Positions 1 through 9,099 of a stretch of DNA of 64,000 bases are shown here, in pieces. The DNA is from Lederbergia panacisoli (GTDB taxonomy: Bacteria; Bacillota; Bacilli; Bacillales; Bacillaceae_C). The DNA is taken from assembly GCF_024626525.1 (NCBI RefSeq), contig NZ_JANJGU010000001.1:372001-436000 (forward strand), read 5' to 3'. The translations under genes were made by a program, and so were the position numbers. The notes beneath the pieces are model-generated. The model was not told where the DNA came from and ran no database searches. It was given only the letters and a program-made list of their open reading frames with translations. Every line of letters starts with the position of its first letter. Position 1 is the stretch's first letter.

Positions 1-445
1 CCATGGACTGATAAAGATTTTGAAATCGGGGCAGTAACAATGTGTTTAGAAGAATTCCTACAAATAAGAGGATAAATATTAAAATTAGTGGATACTGCAT
101 AAGCTTTAATAATTTTTTGCGCTCCTCATCCATCCTTTGTAAATATTCTCCAGATTCAAGTAATGCGTCCGCTAAAAATCCATGTTTCTCGGAAAAAAAC
201 AATTGGACGCATGCACCTTGATCGAAATGGTGCTTAAGAAATACTTCGTGTATTTTATGGCCACTTTTCAAGTCATTTATCATTGAGTCCATTAATTGGT
301 GATTTTTCCCCTCTAACTTACCGAAAAAATGTAATACCTCTAATAAGGTAAACCCATTTTTGAGCATTTCACTTGCCCTTGATAAAAATATACCTTGCTC
401 TTTAAGTGTTAGCTTCTGCCTGCTCCTCAACAATCCAACGCTCAT
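1..445 (-). CDS. comGB: ComGB, competence pseudopilus assembly membrane protein (partial, 3' end off window)
   Basis: Reading leftwards from an ATG at 445 gives an open frame (start MSVGLLRSRQKLTLKEQG) that runs off the window edge. It matches the N-terminal GspF/PilC-type domain of ComGB, the polytopic partner of the ComGA ATPase in the DNA-uptake pseudopilus. A hydrophobic segment (PLILIFILLFVGILL) follows at about residues 121-136. The start lies inside comGA and overlaps its 3' end by 44 bases, so the two are translationally coupled as is usual in comG operons. An alternative start is the ATG at the MLKNGFTLLE position, but homology to family N-termini begins upstream of it. Only about 148 codons are present. 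Identification rests on position after comGA and on the sequence pattern. Confidence 0.85.
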   Translation of the reverse strand, partial: MSVGLLRSRQKLTLKEQGIFLSRASEMLKNGFTLLEVLHFFGKLEGKNHQLMDSMINDLKSGHKIHEVFLKHHFDQGACVQLFFSEKHGFLADALLESGEYLQRMDEERKKLLKLMQYPLILIFILLFVGILLNTLLLPRFQNLYQSM

Positions 446-1478
446 ATTCTTCAGATGCCAAATAGCCAAGCGCAATCCCCTTTCTAATTAAATATTGGAG
501 GGTTTCATAACGATATTTTCCGACCTCCTCTCTAGTTTCCTTTAAAGCAAGAGACAGTGCTTTGCCTTGAAGAATTTCATATAATCCAGTACGTTTGCCA
601 CGATATTGACTTTTGCAATATTTAGAGCAGTTTGCTCCACAATAAGGACATTTGATCGAAACAAGCCTTTGAGCTGTAATTGCTAATAACGTTTGTTCTA
701 GTTCATGCTTCCCTACTCCCAACTCCAAAAGCCGAGTGATGGCTCCCTTCGTATCCCTCGAATGTAGACTTGTCAATACTAGATGGCCAGTCATCGCCGC
801 TCTTACTGCAACCTTCGCTGTTTCCGCATCACGTATTTCCCCTACAAGAATGATGTCCGGATCATGTCGCAAAATGGCCTTCAATCCGGAACTGAAGCTT
901 ATGCCAGCTTTTTCGTTCACCTGAACTTGAAGGATATGATCGTGAATTTTTTCCACTGGATCTTCGAGTGAAATGACATGGCGATTTAAATAGCCAGAAC
1001 AATATTGGGCAAGAGCATACATAGTAGTGGATTTTCCTGAGCCAGTCGGTCCAGTGACTATCATCATGCCAGATGCTTTGATCATCTTAGAAGTTAAAAG
1101 ATCAATACTAGATGGAAATAAAGATAAATGATTAAGGAATAACGACTGTTGGGGGAGAATTCGAATTGCAATGCTTTCTTTTGAATGTGCAGAAGGTAAT
1201 GTTGAAATTCTAAGGGAAGTTTCCAATCTGGTGACAATTGTTTGAAGGGAACCGCTTTGTGGTTTTCTTGTTTCGCCGATGTCCATCGAGGCCATAAATT
1301 TAAAATGTGAAATGAGTCTCTCCCCAACTTCTAATGAAAAGTTTTTAATGGTACTTAATTTTCCATTCATCCGAAATTGAACTAGATAATTTTCGGAGTT
1401 GGGTGTGATGTGGACATCTGTTGCATTATCCTGCAATGCCTCAGTAAGAAGAAGATCTGCCTTTCTTTTTATATTCAT
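402..1478 (-). CDS. comGA: ComGA, competence pilus assembly ATPase
   Basis: 358 residues, close to the usual length for the family. This is a PilB/GspE-type secretion ATPase that powers assembly of the competence pseudopilus at the membrane. Walker A (GPTGSGKST) is near residue 142, the Asp box and Walker B region (RHDPDIILVGEIRD) near 205, and a GHLVLTSLHS histidine box follows. A tetracysteine zinc-binding knuckle (CPYCGANCSKYC) near 278 is typical of this ATPase family. It is the first gene of a comG operon on the minus strand; comGB overlaps its end. The AT-rich leader at about 1550-1565 contains an imperfect AAAA-N5-TTTT pattern compatible with a ComK site, but this is weak. Confidence 0.95.
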   Translation of the reverse strand: MNIKRKADLLLTEALQDNATDVHITPNSENYLVQFRMNGKLSTIKNFSLEVGERLISHFKFMASMDIGETRKPQSGSLQTIVTRLETSLRISTLPSAHSKESIAIRILPQQSLFLNHLSLFPSSIDLLTSKMIKASGMMIVTGPTGSGKSTTMYALAQYCSGYLNRHVISLEDPVEKIHDHILQVQVNEKAGISFSSGLKAILRHDPDIILVGEIRDAETAKVAVRAAMTGHLVLTSLHSRDTKGAITRLLELGVGKHELEQTLLAITAQRLVSIKCPYCGANCSKYCKSQYRGKRTGLYEILQGKALSLALKETREEVGKYRYETLQYLIRKGIALGYLASEEYERWIVEEQAEANT

Positions 1479-1727
1479 TCTTCATATAACACCGCCTTTA
1501 TTTTTTCGTTAATCAATATATTCGACATATATCTTCATTCTCCTGCAAAAAAATAAAACTTTTCATATTATTATTTTTACCCTTTTTGAGGTATAATAAA
1601 TGGGTAAAGAAATAGGATAATATCACGCAATCGTCACAAACATGAGCGGCACATATATTTACATTATCCGGCTTCTTCCTATATAATAATGTATTGATGG
1701 AGTTAAGGCTGCAAAGGAGGGATACAT

Positions 1728-1973
1728 ATGGATCGTATGTACAGGGTTTTAGGTTTTTGGACTGGTATTTTTACAATTATGTTTTATCTTGGCGGCATGG
1801 ACAAAACCGCTTTGCTTTTCCTCGGACAAACAGGATTCTTTGTTCTTCTGAGTTATTTAAGATTAACTGAACGTATGTATATGTATGTGTTTGCCGCATA
1901 TTTATCAGTATTCTTTGCTGGATTTACATACTATACATTGTTCCTAATGCCTCCAGGCGGTGGATTGGGATAA
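1728..1973 (+). CDS. yqgY: YqgY-like DUF2626 membrane protein
   Basis: 81 residues with a strong ribosome binding site (AAAGGAGGG) just before the ATG. Three hydrophobic segments (about 10-22, 27-42, 51-73) suggest a small integral membrane protein ending in PPGGGLG. The sequence and its place between comGA and yqgX match the DUF2626/YqgY family of Bacillaceae, whose function is unknown. It is transcribed alone on the plus strand; a TATAAT-like box at about 1683-1688 could be its -10. It is followed immediately by a bidirectional terminator. Confidence 0.85.
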   Translation: MDRMYRVLGFWTGIFTIMFYLGGMDKTALLFLGQTGFFVLLSYLRLTERMYMYVFAAYLSVFFAGFTYYTLFLMPPGGGLG

Positions 1974-1982
1974 TAATGGCTA

Positions 1983-2020
1983 AAAAAGCTGTACCTTCTA
2001 TAAAAGGTATAGCTTTTTTT
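1983..2020. terminator. Bidirectional intrinsic terminator between yqgY and yqgX
   Basis: An inverted repeat with left arm AAAAGCTGTACCTT and right arm AAGGTATAGCTTTT (one G-U pair) is flanked by an A-run on the left and a T-run on the right, so it can end transcription from either side of this convergent pair. Confidence 0.85.
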
Positions 2021-2053
2021 CATTTATTATTAAATTATGGTTGTGTTTGGAGC

Positions 2054-2677
2054 CTATATTAAGAATGGATTACTTTCTTTTTCCTTTTTGATTGTCGTTG
2101 CGGGACCATGACCGGGCAGTACTTCTGTCGATTCTGGTAAAGTAAACAGTTTTGTTTTAATGCTTGAAAGCAATTGTTCATGATTTCCACCTGGGAGATC
2201 TGTCCTTCCGATACTACCATCAAAAAGTGTATCCCCTCCGAAAAGAGCATTTGCCTCTTTTGAATAATATGAAATACTGCCGGGGGAATGGCCTGGGGTA
2301 TGAAGAACATGTAATTTAAATGTGCCGATTTTAAGAGGCTCTTCTTGAGACAGTAAATAATCCGCGGTCCTTGCGGCAATATTTGCCCCATAACGGGCTG
2401 ACCCGTTCAATTCTGGACTTTTTAGCCATTCCGATTCTAATGTATGAATATATACGGGAATTTCCCATTCATCCCTTACCAAATCTACTGCACCTATATG
2501 ATCGAAATGAGCATGTGTCATCACAATGGCAAGTGGACTAAATCCTTCATTTTTTAAAAATTTATTTAAATCCAAGCCTTGTTCGCCCGGATCGAAAATA
2601 ATACAATCCTTTCCCTGATTGTAAAGAAGATAACAGTTTGTTTGCATCGGCCCAAGCGGAATTTGAAGCCACTTCAT
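2054..2677 (-). CDS. yqgX: YqgX, metallo-beta-lactamase-fold hydrolase (glyoxalase II-like)
   Basis: 207 residues. The metal-binding motif HAHFDH is at residues 55-60, followed by HTPGHSPGS, GGDTLFDGSIGRTDLPGG and LPGHGP, the ordered ligand set of the glyoxalase II branch of the MBL fold. A role in bacillithiol-dependent methylglyoxal detoxification has been proposed for such proteins in Bacilli; the sequence itself shows only the hydrolase fold. It is probably cytosolic, since there is no signal peptide. It converges with yqgY, as in B. subtilis. Confidence 0.85.
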   Translation of the reverse strand: MKWLQIPLGPMQTNCYLLYNQGKDCIIFDPGEQGLDLNKFLKNEGFSPLAIVMTHAHFDHIGAVDLVRDEWEIPVYIHTLESEWLKSPELNGSARYGANIAARTADYLLSQEEPLKIGTFKLHVLHTPGHSPGSISYYSKEANALFGGDTLFDGSIGRTDLPGGNHEQLLSSIKTKLFTLPESTEVLPGHGPATTIKKEKESNPFLI

Positions 2678-2884
2678 ATCACTTTCCTCACTTTACTTTT
2701 TAATTTCATTATACATTAGCTGCGTATTGTATTCATATAAATGGACAAAGTAAATATACATTCATAGAAGTGTCACTTTTGAAACTCGACAAACTCAATT
2801 AAAAGTAATAAAATATGAAGGAGCATGTAATATTTGGGTACATAGAAATACTGAATTATTTTCAGAAGGGAGCCTTTTATAAAT

Positions 2885-3058
2885 ATGGGTACAGCTATTA
2901 TTTTCCTTTTAGTTGCTATACTTGCTGTTTTCGGTACTTTTAGTGCATTAAAAAACAAAAATATTCTCGGAATTTTATTCGGAGCTGGTGCTATTGGAGT
3001 ATTTGGCTTTTTCGCCATTATGACACTCATAAAACTCCCAGAGTCGCTCCCTCAATAA
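2885..3058 (+). CDS. yqgW: YqgW-like DUF2759 small membrane protein
   Basis: A 57-residue frame (start MGTAIIFLLVAILAVFG, end LIKLPESLPQ) with ribosome binding site GAAGGGAG. Two hydrophobic segments (4-20, 27-49) are separated by a basic turn ALKNKN. The composition and the location between yqgX and yqgU match the DUF2759/YqgW family of Bacillaceae, function unknown. A perfect terminator follows 11 bases after the stop, supporting a monocistronic gene. Confidence 0.8.
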   Translation: MGTAIIFLLVAILAVFGTFSALKNKNILGILFGAGAIGVFGFFAIMTLIKLPESLPQ

Positions 3059-3069
3059 AAATGATATGA

Positions 3070-3114
3070 AAAAGAGGTTATTCTAGAAGTTCGCTTTCTA
3101 GAATAACCTCTTTT
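3070..3114. terminator. Bidirectional intrinsic terminator between yqgW and yqgU
   Basis: A perfect 19-bp inverted repeat (3070-3088 and 3096-3114) with a 7-base loop; outer A and T tracts are part of the arms, so it works in both directions for these convergent genes. Confidence 0.92.
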
Positions 3115-3118
3115 ACTT

Positions 3119-4261
3119 TTATATTGATGAATTCACCAATCGAAATTGCTTGCCAGTTTTTATATTAAGAAGTTGCTCATACTGGTATCCATACAAACAT
3201 AAATCCCCTTCTTTTGAACATAAAATTGGTTTATTCTCTAAATGTTTAAAAAGCACCGTTGTTTTATGATGATTTAAGTCTACACCTACTAATTCATATC
3301 CTTCATTGTAGTGATCTACGCTATTATGTTCCTTTGGTGCAAAAGTTAGAAAGGTTTTTGTCTTTTCATTAAATGTATAATAAGGAATGAACCAATCTGA
3401 ATATTGGGTTAGATTAGGGAATGCTACACTAAAGTTTTCTTTAAGTTTCAAGTCATAAAAGGAATATTTTATCTCATCTTCATTTTTATCCTCAACTTTT
3501 ATTGTCATAATGTTATGCGCAAAAATATCGAACCTAAATACTTTTTCGAAGACTTGTTTTGGCTCCGTTGTTTTCAAAAGCGACTTTTTTATTATTGGTG
3601 CGAAAAAAGCTAGTTCGTCTTCTTGCCAATCCTGTTCAAGAATGTACTTATCGCCATACCATTTTAAAAACGGCTGCGTGTCTTCTACTTCTTCAACCTT
3701 ACCTGTTTCATTATTTATTAGATGTACTTTATATGACCAGTCTTCAAAGAAAGCCGTCACCAGCATTAACGAAGGTTCTGTCTCATTCCATTCGTAGGCG
3801 AGTTCATATGAATCTATTTCAGTAGTAAAATAAACATTCCCTGTAAAATCAATAAAATAAAGTTTGCCAGCATGAGCCCGCGGAGAGGTGTGAATAAAAA
3901 GATTTTCAGTGTGCTTGTGGATTAAAACATTCATGATAGGTTCTTCTGTAGTAAATATTATTTCCTGCTCTTTTGTATAAAGATTATATGATTCTAAAAA
4001 GTAGTTCCCCGCATGTACATACGAATAAAGGATTGTTTGATCGTCTAGCCAACCATATACTTTTTCAAATGTTCCTTTCTCGATAGTAAGAGGCTTCAGT
4101 ACATCATTGAATCCATCTTCACTCTTTTCAATTTCTTCTTTCGGATTATCCAATGGCGGAATTTTGGAAGGGGGTGCATCTGTTGAAGATATGGAACAGC
4201 CTGATATAAGTAGAGATAGAAATAACACAATCATTATACGAAAATAAACATTTTTACGCAT
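3119..4261 (-). CDS. yqgU: YqgU-like lipoprotein
   Basis: 380 residues. The N-terminus has a basic stretch, a hydrophobic core and a lipobox (LLISGC) with the lipidated Cys at residue 22, so the mature protein should be anchored on the outer face of the membrane. The rest is rich in beta-strand-like repeats with aromatic residues (YGWLDDQTILYSY, YEWNETEPSLML), suggesting a propeller-like fold. Position between yqgW and yqgS matches B. subtilis YqgU, whose function is unknown. Confidence 0.8.
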   Translation of the reverse strand: MRKNVYFRIMIVLFLSLLISGCSISSTDAPPSKIPPLDNPKEEIEKSEDGFNDVLKPLTIEKGTFEKVYGWLDDQTILYSYVHAGNYFLESYNLYTKEQEIIFTTEEPIMNVLIHKHTENLFIHTSPRAHAGKLYFIDFTGNVYFTTEIDSYELAYEWNETEPSLMLVTAFFEDWSYKVHLINNETGKVEEVEDTQPFLKWYGDKYILEQDWQEDELAFFAPIIKKSLLKTTEPKQVFEKVFRFDIFAHNIMTIKVEDKNEDEIKYSFYDLKLKENFSVAFPNLTQYSDWFIPYYTFNEKTKTFLTFAPKEHNSVDHYNEGYELVGVDLNHHKTTVLFKHLENKPILCSKEGDLCLYGYQYEQLLNIKTGKQFRLVNSSI

Positions 4262-4374
4262 TTACACCCCTCTTTCTAGTTCCTTGCCTATACATTCATA
4301 CGAGTATAAAGATTATATCGTTTCAATTATTTTACAAATACTAAAAAATATTACGCGAAAGTAATACAGCTTTC

Positions 4375-4416
4375 AAAAAAACCCTGCAACAATACTTTCG
4401 TTGTAGGGTTTTTTTG
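4375..4416. terminator. Intrinsic terminator downstream of yqgS
   Basis: An AACCCTGCAAC arm pairs with GTTGTAGGGTT across a short loop, flanked by A6 on the left and T7 on the right. On the minus strand it lies just after the yqgS stop codon; the T-run on the plus side makes it look bidirectional. Confidence 0.85.
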
Positions 4417-4417
4417 T

Positions 4418-6298
4418 TTATTGAATTTGATCCTCTCTATTTTCATAGAATCTGAGTAAATCGCCGTAAATTATTTTATCAGAATAATCGAGTTCTACTC
4501 TTGCTTTTTCTTTATAAGGTTCACATAAAGACTCTTCTACAGGCTCCTCAGTTTCTTTTGAATAACAAGCATTATCAGTATAAATATAGTCTTTAGTTAT
4601 AAAACTTCCATCTCTAAAGACGGCAAAGTCATGATGATCCTGTGAAAATAAGTCTTCACCAAATTGAATATCATTTTTAGTATTTACACCTAGAAGGTGA
4701 AGCATCGTCGGTTTTAAATCGATTTGGCCACTAACTTTTGAAATTGTCTTTCCTTTTCCTTTGTCAGTAACACCAGGAATATGAATGATTAAAGGAACCC
4801 TTTGAAGATTGGTACTTACAAACGGGGTAACTTCTTTCCCTAAGTATTGGGCCATCGCTTCATTATGATTTTCCGAAATACCGTAGTGATCGCCGTACAT
4901 AACGATAATCGAATTTTCATATAATCCTTCATCTTTCAGTTTCTGAAAGAACTCTTTAACTGCTTCATCCATATATCTAACGGTAGTGAAATAGCGGTTT
5001 AATGTCCCACTTTTAGAATCGTACTCAGAAATAAATTTATCCTCTTCATCCAGCTTAAAAGGATGATGGTTCGTCAATGTAATCATTTTTGTATAAAAAG
5101 GCTGTTTCATTGTTTGCATTAAATCTACCGATTGTTCAAAGAATGGCATGTCTTTCATTCCCCATCCAACAGAATTTTCGGGTGTAATTTCATAATCAGT
5201 AGCCGAATAAAAATAGTCATATCCTATTGCTTGATACATAATGTCGCGATTCCAGAAACTTTTATTATTTGCGTGCATTGTGGATGTGAAATATCCCTTT
5301 TCATTAAGCTTTTCAGCCATTGCATCATATTCATTACCAGAATGGGTAAAAAATACGGCTCCACGACTTAATGGATATAATGAATTTTCAAGTATAAACT
5401 CAGAATCAGATGTTTTCCCTTGTCCTGTTTGGTGGTAAAACTCATCGAAATAATAACTATCTTTTATAAGGTCATTAAGGAACGGTGTAACCTCTTGACC
5501 ATATACATCATTATTAATAACAAAATTTTGCATGGACTCCAAGGAAACGACGATCAAATTCTTATTTTTGGCAATCCCAAACATGTCTTTATTTGGTTTT
5601 ACATAATTAGCTTTTATATAGTTATCAATATCGATTAGCTCACTTCCATCAGCCATGGCTCTTTGGGCCGATGATTTAGATTGCAGAAAAATATCGTATA
5701 AATGATAATTATATGTTCCGATATTTTTTACGAGCATTTCACGATCAAATGTACGGGTCAATAATTGCGGACGTTCAGTTTCAGCGAGACCAATATTTAA
5801 AAAGAGGATGGCTGCTGCAACTAGGAAATAGGCGCGACGATTCACCTTATTAATCGGTTGCATTTCAACATCTTTTTGTTTGAATTTAGTTAACAAGAAT
5901 AATAGAATGACATCAATAAAATAGAGGAAGTCATACCATTTGATTTCAGTAGCCGCACTATCTCCCAAATCTGCAAAATTATTTGTTTGGAATAGTACGG
6001 GAAGAGTCAAATAGTCTGTAAAAAAACGGTAAAATGCTACATTAGCATATAATACAAAGCTTAAAATTAATCCGGTGACCATGATATATCTGTTTCTAGT
6101 TTTTCTTGATTTAAAAAATAATGATAATCCGAAAATAAACAGCAAAAAGCTCAATGGGTTAATAAATAAAATAAGCTCTTGCATGAAGTTTTCAATTTTG
6201 ATGTTAAAGCTTGTTTTATAGACAATATACGTTTTAATCCATAGCATCACGACCGCTATCACTGGAAGAACTATATTGGCTTTTTTTAGCCTATTCAT
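4418..6298 (-). CDS. yqgS: YqgS, lipoteichoic acid synthase-like sulfatase-fold membrane enzyme
   Basis: 626 residues. Five hydrophobic segments in the first 185 residues are followed by an extracellular sulfatase/alkaline phosphatase-superfamily domain. The likely nucleophile Thr is in [10 protein letters not shown]; metal-site motifs include [10 protein letters not shown] and [11 protein letters not shown]. These are the hallmarks of LtaS-type enzymes that polymerise glycerol phosphate from phosphatidylglycerol onto the lipoteichoic acid chain. A cleavage-like site ([10 protein letters not shown]) precedes the catalytic domain, consistent with proteolytic release seen in LtaS. Adjacent yqgU supports the YqgS paralogue rather than LtaS itself. 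Strong ribosome binding site (GGAGG) upstream. Confidence 0.88.
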   Translation of the reverse strand: MNRLKKANIVLPVIAVVMLWIKTYIVYKTSFNIKIENFMQELILFINPLSFLLFIFGLSLFFKSRKTRNRYIMVTGLILSFVLYANVAFYRFFTDYLTLPVLFQTNNFADLGDSAATEIKWYDFLYFIDVILLFLLTKFKQKDVEMQPINKVNRRAYFLVAAAILFLNIGLAETERPQLLTRTFDREMLVKNIGTYNYHLYDIFLQSKSSAQRAMADGSELIDIDNYIKANYVKPNKDMFGIAKNKNLIVVSLESMQNFVINNDVYGQEVTPFLNDLIKDSYYFDEFYHQTGQGKTSDSEFILENSLYPLSRGAVFFTHSGNEYDAMAEKLNEKGYFTSTMHANNKSFWNRDIMYQAIGYDYFYSATDYEITPENSVGWGMKDMPFFEQSVDLMQTMKQPFYTKMITLTNHHPFKLDEEDKFISEYDSKSGTLNRYFTTVRYMDEAVKEFFQKLKDEGLYENSIIVMYGDHYGISENHNEAMAQYLGKEVTPFVSTNLQRVPLIIHIPGVTDKGKGKTISKVSGQIDLKPTMLHLLGVNTKNDIQFGEDLFSQDHHDFAVFRDGSFITKDYIYTDNACYSKETEEPVEESLCEPYKEKARVELDYSDKIIYGDLLRFYENREDQIQ

Positions 6299-6650
6299 AT
6301 TATTAACCTCCTTGCATATCCTTCTTAATCGTTAGTATTTCCATTTAATTGGAAAGGCCCTAAACAACTAACGACTATCATAATATGTTTCTTGCAAAAA
6401 ATCAAATGCACGACTTTTCAGTATAATGGATTAGCCACAACAGAATCTTATTCTTTATTCCCTTTATATAGACGTGTTAAACCCGAAAAAGTTTCAATAG
6501 TTGTCCTTAAACACAAATTTCATACTTTAGACACATATATACTCTCGATGCGTAAGTTTGCTGAATTTCCAAAAGCATACTGGGAATTGCGCTTTATTGG
6601 AGATTTGGTGTTCGTTTTCAAAACCTTTTCAAAATACCAAGATAGTGCTT

Positions 6651-6905
6651 GGTTGATTTCCGCTACAGTTGCTCGCGGACCTTAGGGGCGGGCGGTTTGT
6701 CTAGCTGCAGCGCCTAGCCCTTCGAGGTCATAAGTCATATTACTACGTGGCTAAAAGGCAAGCCACTACGTAATCTGAGTTATGCTTGTCGGGGCTGCTC
6801 AAGGCGCTTACGCATTTCCAGGAGCCTCCTCGGCGTAAACGCCTGTGGGGTCTCACCTATCCCGCTGATCCCGCAGGAGTCTCGCACTTTCGCTCCAATC
6901 AACCT
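6651..6905. repeat. Composite intergenic repeat R1 (module A with element B nested inside)
   Basis: The outer ends (GGTTGATTTCCGCT and TCGCTCCAATCAACC) are the termini of module A seen in other gaps of the window. Element B (about 6698-6815) lies inside and has its own arms: CTAGCTGCAGCGCCTAG at the left and AAGGCGCTTACGC at the right. B carries a near-perfect internal hairpin (6729-6752 with 6762-6785). R8 at 56629-56940 is an inverted relative with the same nesting. No open frame with coding character crosses it. Confidence 0.85.
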
Positions 6906-6936
6906 TCAACAGATTTTGTTTTAAAACAACAATATC

Positions 6937-7300
6937 TTAGAAAAACGATAGTTTGTCTTTTTGATGAGCATACCAAGCGTCAATGTGTTGGCACATCATG
7001 ATAGCATATGTCCTTATCTACCACATTTTTGTGGATCGATCCCTCACAGATTCCAAGTGATAATCTACTTTTTCCCTTTTGTTTGAATGTTCTACGGATG
7101 TACGATGGTTATTAATAAGCTGCCACTTTTCAGACATTCTGGGGGGTGCTGGTAAACAATCGAAGATTTTCCTTCCTAAACGTATGAAACGTTCTTCCAT
7201 ATTTGACTGCAGAGCAAGGGTTATCACAAGTATTTTTTGTACCGCAAGCTTAGAGGACACCGCCAATTCGGCAATAAGAATGACAGAATCATGCTGGGGA
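6937..7300 (-). pseudogene. Decayed C-terminal fragment of a DDE transposase
   Basis: The minus strand reads PPRMSEKWQLINNHRTSVEHSNKREKVDYHLESVRDRSTKMW, then an in-frame TAG at 7018-7020, then IRTYAIMMCQHIDAWYAHQKDKL up to a TAA at 6937-6939. The RT..EH.NKR.KVDY...R.RS.K.W...AIMMCQH.DAWY pattern is the C-terminal end of IS4/IS5-like DDE transposases common in Bacillus. The TAG replaces the aromatic residue expected after KMW. Upstream of about 7300 no matching frame continues, so the catalytic core is gone. The match is from recalled family patterns, not a database search. Confidence 0.65.
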
Positions 7301-7554
7301 GCGGGTTGAAGTCTTGAATACTATGGTAAATCGTATCGACTGTCGCTAGTGGATACCATGTATAGATGGTATCCGTTGAAGTACTTTTCCGGTGAGCTGT
7401 CCCACCCCAAGTTGATATCGGGCTGAGAATACTTGCGCGAGTGGTTCATCTCGTTAGTCATTGAGCACTGCAATTATAAGTTCACTTGCTTCTAAAGAAG
7501 AGATTTTGAAACATGGTATAATCATGGCCTTACCATTAGCAAAAAAACATCTTA

Positions 7555-7635
7555 GTTGATCTACGTTCCGGGCGGCGACTCCTGTAGGATCACCGCACGC
7601 CCCCCGGAAAGCGTCCGCCTGGAACGGAAATCAAC
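7555..7635. repeat. Short intergenic repeat R2 (deleted form of module A)
   Basis: Begins GTTGATCTACGTTCCGG and ends CCTGGAACGGAAATCAAC, an imperfect inverted repeat around a GC-rich core (GGCGGCGACTCCTG, CCCCCCGGAAAGCGTCCGCC). The right half is nearly identical to that of R6 at 47830-48016, while the middle of module A is missing. The 1.5-kb gap from 6299 to 7843 otherwise holds R1 and the transposase remnant; I see nothing coding in 7301-7554 or 7636-7800. Confidence 0.75.
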
Positions 7636-7805
7636 GGTGGCTAACTCTTACGTTGTATGTAGATTATGACCTCGTTCAATATAGATCGGGTAACTTTACT
7701 AATAAAAAGTGAAATATTCCTCTATTAAATGTAGGAGGAAAAATAAAAAAATAGGACAAGAAAAAGGACAAGAAGTAGATGGGTGCCTACGCAAGACGGG
7801 AATTG

Positions 7806-7837
7806 AAAAAAGGTGAGAAGCTTGCTCTCACCTTTTC
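7806..7837 (-). terminator. Intrinsic terminator of glcK
   Basis: AAAAGGTGAG (7808-7817) pairs with CTCACCTTTT (7827-7836). It lies immediately after the glcK stop on the minus strand, followed by a T-run on that strand. Confidence 0.85.
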
Positions 7838-7843
7838 TACGAT

Positions 7844-8803
7844 TTAGTTTTTATTCGCAGCCAACCATGCAGCTCCAGCAATACCTGCATCATTGCCTAA
7901 TTGCGCCAACACAATATCAGTTGATTCGCCAACAGGTTTAAATGCATATTTCTTAAAGTATTGCCCAATTTTACCTATTAAAAAATCACCAGCTTTTGAC
8001 ACTCCGCCGCCTATAACAATTTTTTCAGGGTTAAACGTACTGCCAATATTGGCAAGTGCTAATCCTAAGTGGTTCGCTAATGAATCGACGGTAATTAAGG
8101 CAAGTTCATCATCAGCCTGGGCTGCGTCAAAAATATCTTTTGCTGTGAAATCACCATTTTTATTTAACTTTGTGTCTCCCTCGTATTCCGCAAGCAAAGC
8201 TTTCGCAGTGCGAACGATACCAGTTGCAGATGCTACAGTCTCCAAGCATCCCGTTTTGCCACAATTACACATATATCCGCCTTCGGGAACCGCAGTAATA
8301 TGGCCGACCTCACCAGCTGCACCTTTTGCACCATGTACGATGTCTCCATTAACGATTACACCACCACCGACACCAGTTCCAAGTGTAATGGCAATTAAAT
8401 CTTTTGCTCCTTTACCTGCGCCTTTCCACATTTCACCAAGTGCTGCTGAATTGGCATCATTTTCAATAGCTACTGGTACACCTACAGCTTCTTGCATTAA
8501 GTTTCTAAGCTGATAATTATCTGGCCAGCCGAGATTAACCGCTTCAAACATTACACCCTTTTCCTGATCAATTGGTCCCGGAGCGCCAACGCCTGCTGCT
8601 TTTAATTTTTCGTGAGGCACATTTAACTCAGCTAATTTTTGATGAACAGATTTACCAATATCAGAAATGATACTGCTTCCATTGTTCGCAATATTCGTTG
8701 GGATTTCCCACTTATGTATGATGTCGCCTTCTTCAGATAGAAATGCTAACTTTACTGATGTTCCACCAATATCAATGCCTAGTAACCATTTTTCATTTTC
8801 CAT
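7844..8803 (-). CDS. glcK: GlcK, ROK-family glucokinase
   Basis: 319 residues from the chosen ATG (MENEKWLLGIDIGGTS), which has a GTGGGG ribosome binding site; an in-frame GTG at 8815 is a less likely start. The enzyme phosphorylates glucose to glucose 6-phosphate in the cytosol. The ATP-phosphate motif DIGGT is at about 10-14, the catalytic ENDANSAALGE region near 115, and the ROK zinc cluster CNCGKTGCLETVAS near 187. It overlaps the end of yqgQ by 11 bases, so the two are translationally coupled, as in B. subtilis. Confidence 0.95.
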   Translation of the reverse strand: MENEKWLLGIDIGGTSVKLAFLSEEGDIIHKWEIPTNIANNGSSIISDIGKSVHQKLAELNVPHEKLKAAGVGAPGPIDQEKGVMFEAVNLGWPDNYQLRNLMQEAVGVPVAIENDANSAALGEMWKGAGKGAKDLIAITLGTGVGGGVIVNGDIVHGAKGAAGEVGHITAVPEGGYMCNCGKTGCLETVASATGIVRTAKALLAEYEGDTKLNKNGDFTAKDIFDAAQADDELALITVDSLANHLGLALANIGSTFNPEKIVIGGGVSKAGDFLIGKIGQYFKKYAFKPVGESTDIVLAQLGNDAGIAGAAWLAANKN

Positions 8804-9017
8804 GCTTTTCCCCACTTTTCTTCCTATTTTTTTCTATTAATATTTCATTTCTTAATATTGAGAGCGCTTTATGCAAATCGTCCTTACTAAGAAGATTTGA
8901 ATGATATAGGTCTTTGATTTCGGATTCCATTAATTCCAAATCCAAGATTCTTTCTCCGATATATACAAAAATCCCAAATTTTTTTAGTAATTGTTGAACA
9001 TCATATACATTGTTCAT
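8793..9017 (-). CDS. yqgQ: YqgQ-like DUF910 protein
   Basis: 74 residues, mostly helical and charged, containing YDVQQLLKKFGIFVYIGERILDLELMESEIKDLY, the DUF910/YqgQ pattern. Function unknown; the family is found as a small cytosolic helical protein next to glucokinase in Bacillaceae. Its 3' end overlaps glcK. The downstream tail (NRKKSGEKHGK) is basic. Confidence 0.85.
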   Translation of the reverse strand: MNNVYDVQQLLKKFGIFVYIGERILDLELMESEIKDLYHSNLLSKDDLHKALSILRNEILIEKNRKKSGEKHGK

Positions 9018-9099
9018 AACTTCACCACATTAACGTTCGATTTGCATGTCAAATACTCTCTAAATATAAGAATATCTTCTTCCTTACTATAGAGCAAGA

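Noticed and set aside
1551-1563. ComK box upstream of comGA
   Set aside because: Only an imperfect AAAA-N5-TTTT was found in an AT-rich run, with no properly spaced second site; too weak to list as a feature.
6392-6685. 97-codon plus-strand frame upstream of R1
   Set aside because: It runs into the module A end, lacks a ribosome binding site and resembles no protein family.
7079-7309. 76-codon plus-strand frame
   Set aside because: It is the antisense shadow of the transposase remnant.
7893-8513. 206-codon plus-strand frame opposite glcK
   Set aside because: Antisense shadow of a well-supported ROK kinase; composition is Pro/Ser/Ala-rich as expected from reverse reading.
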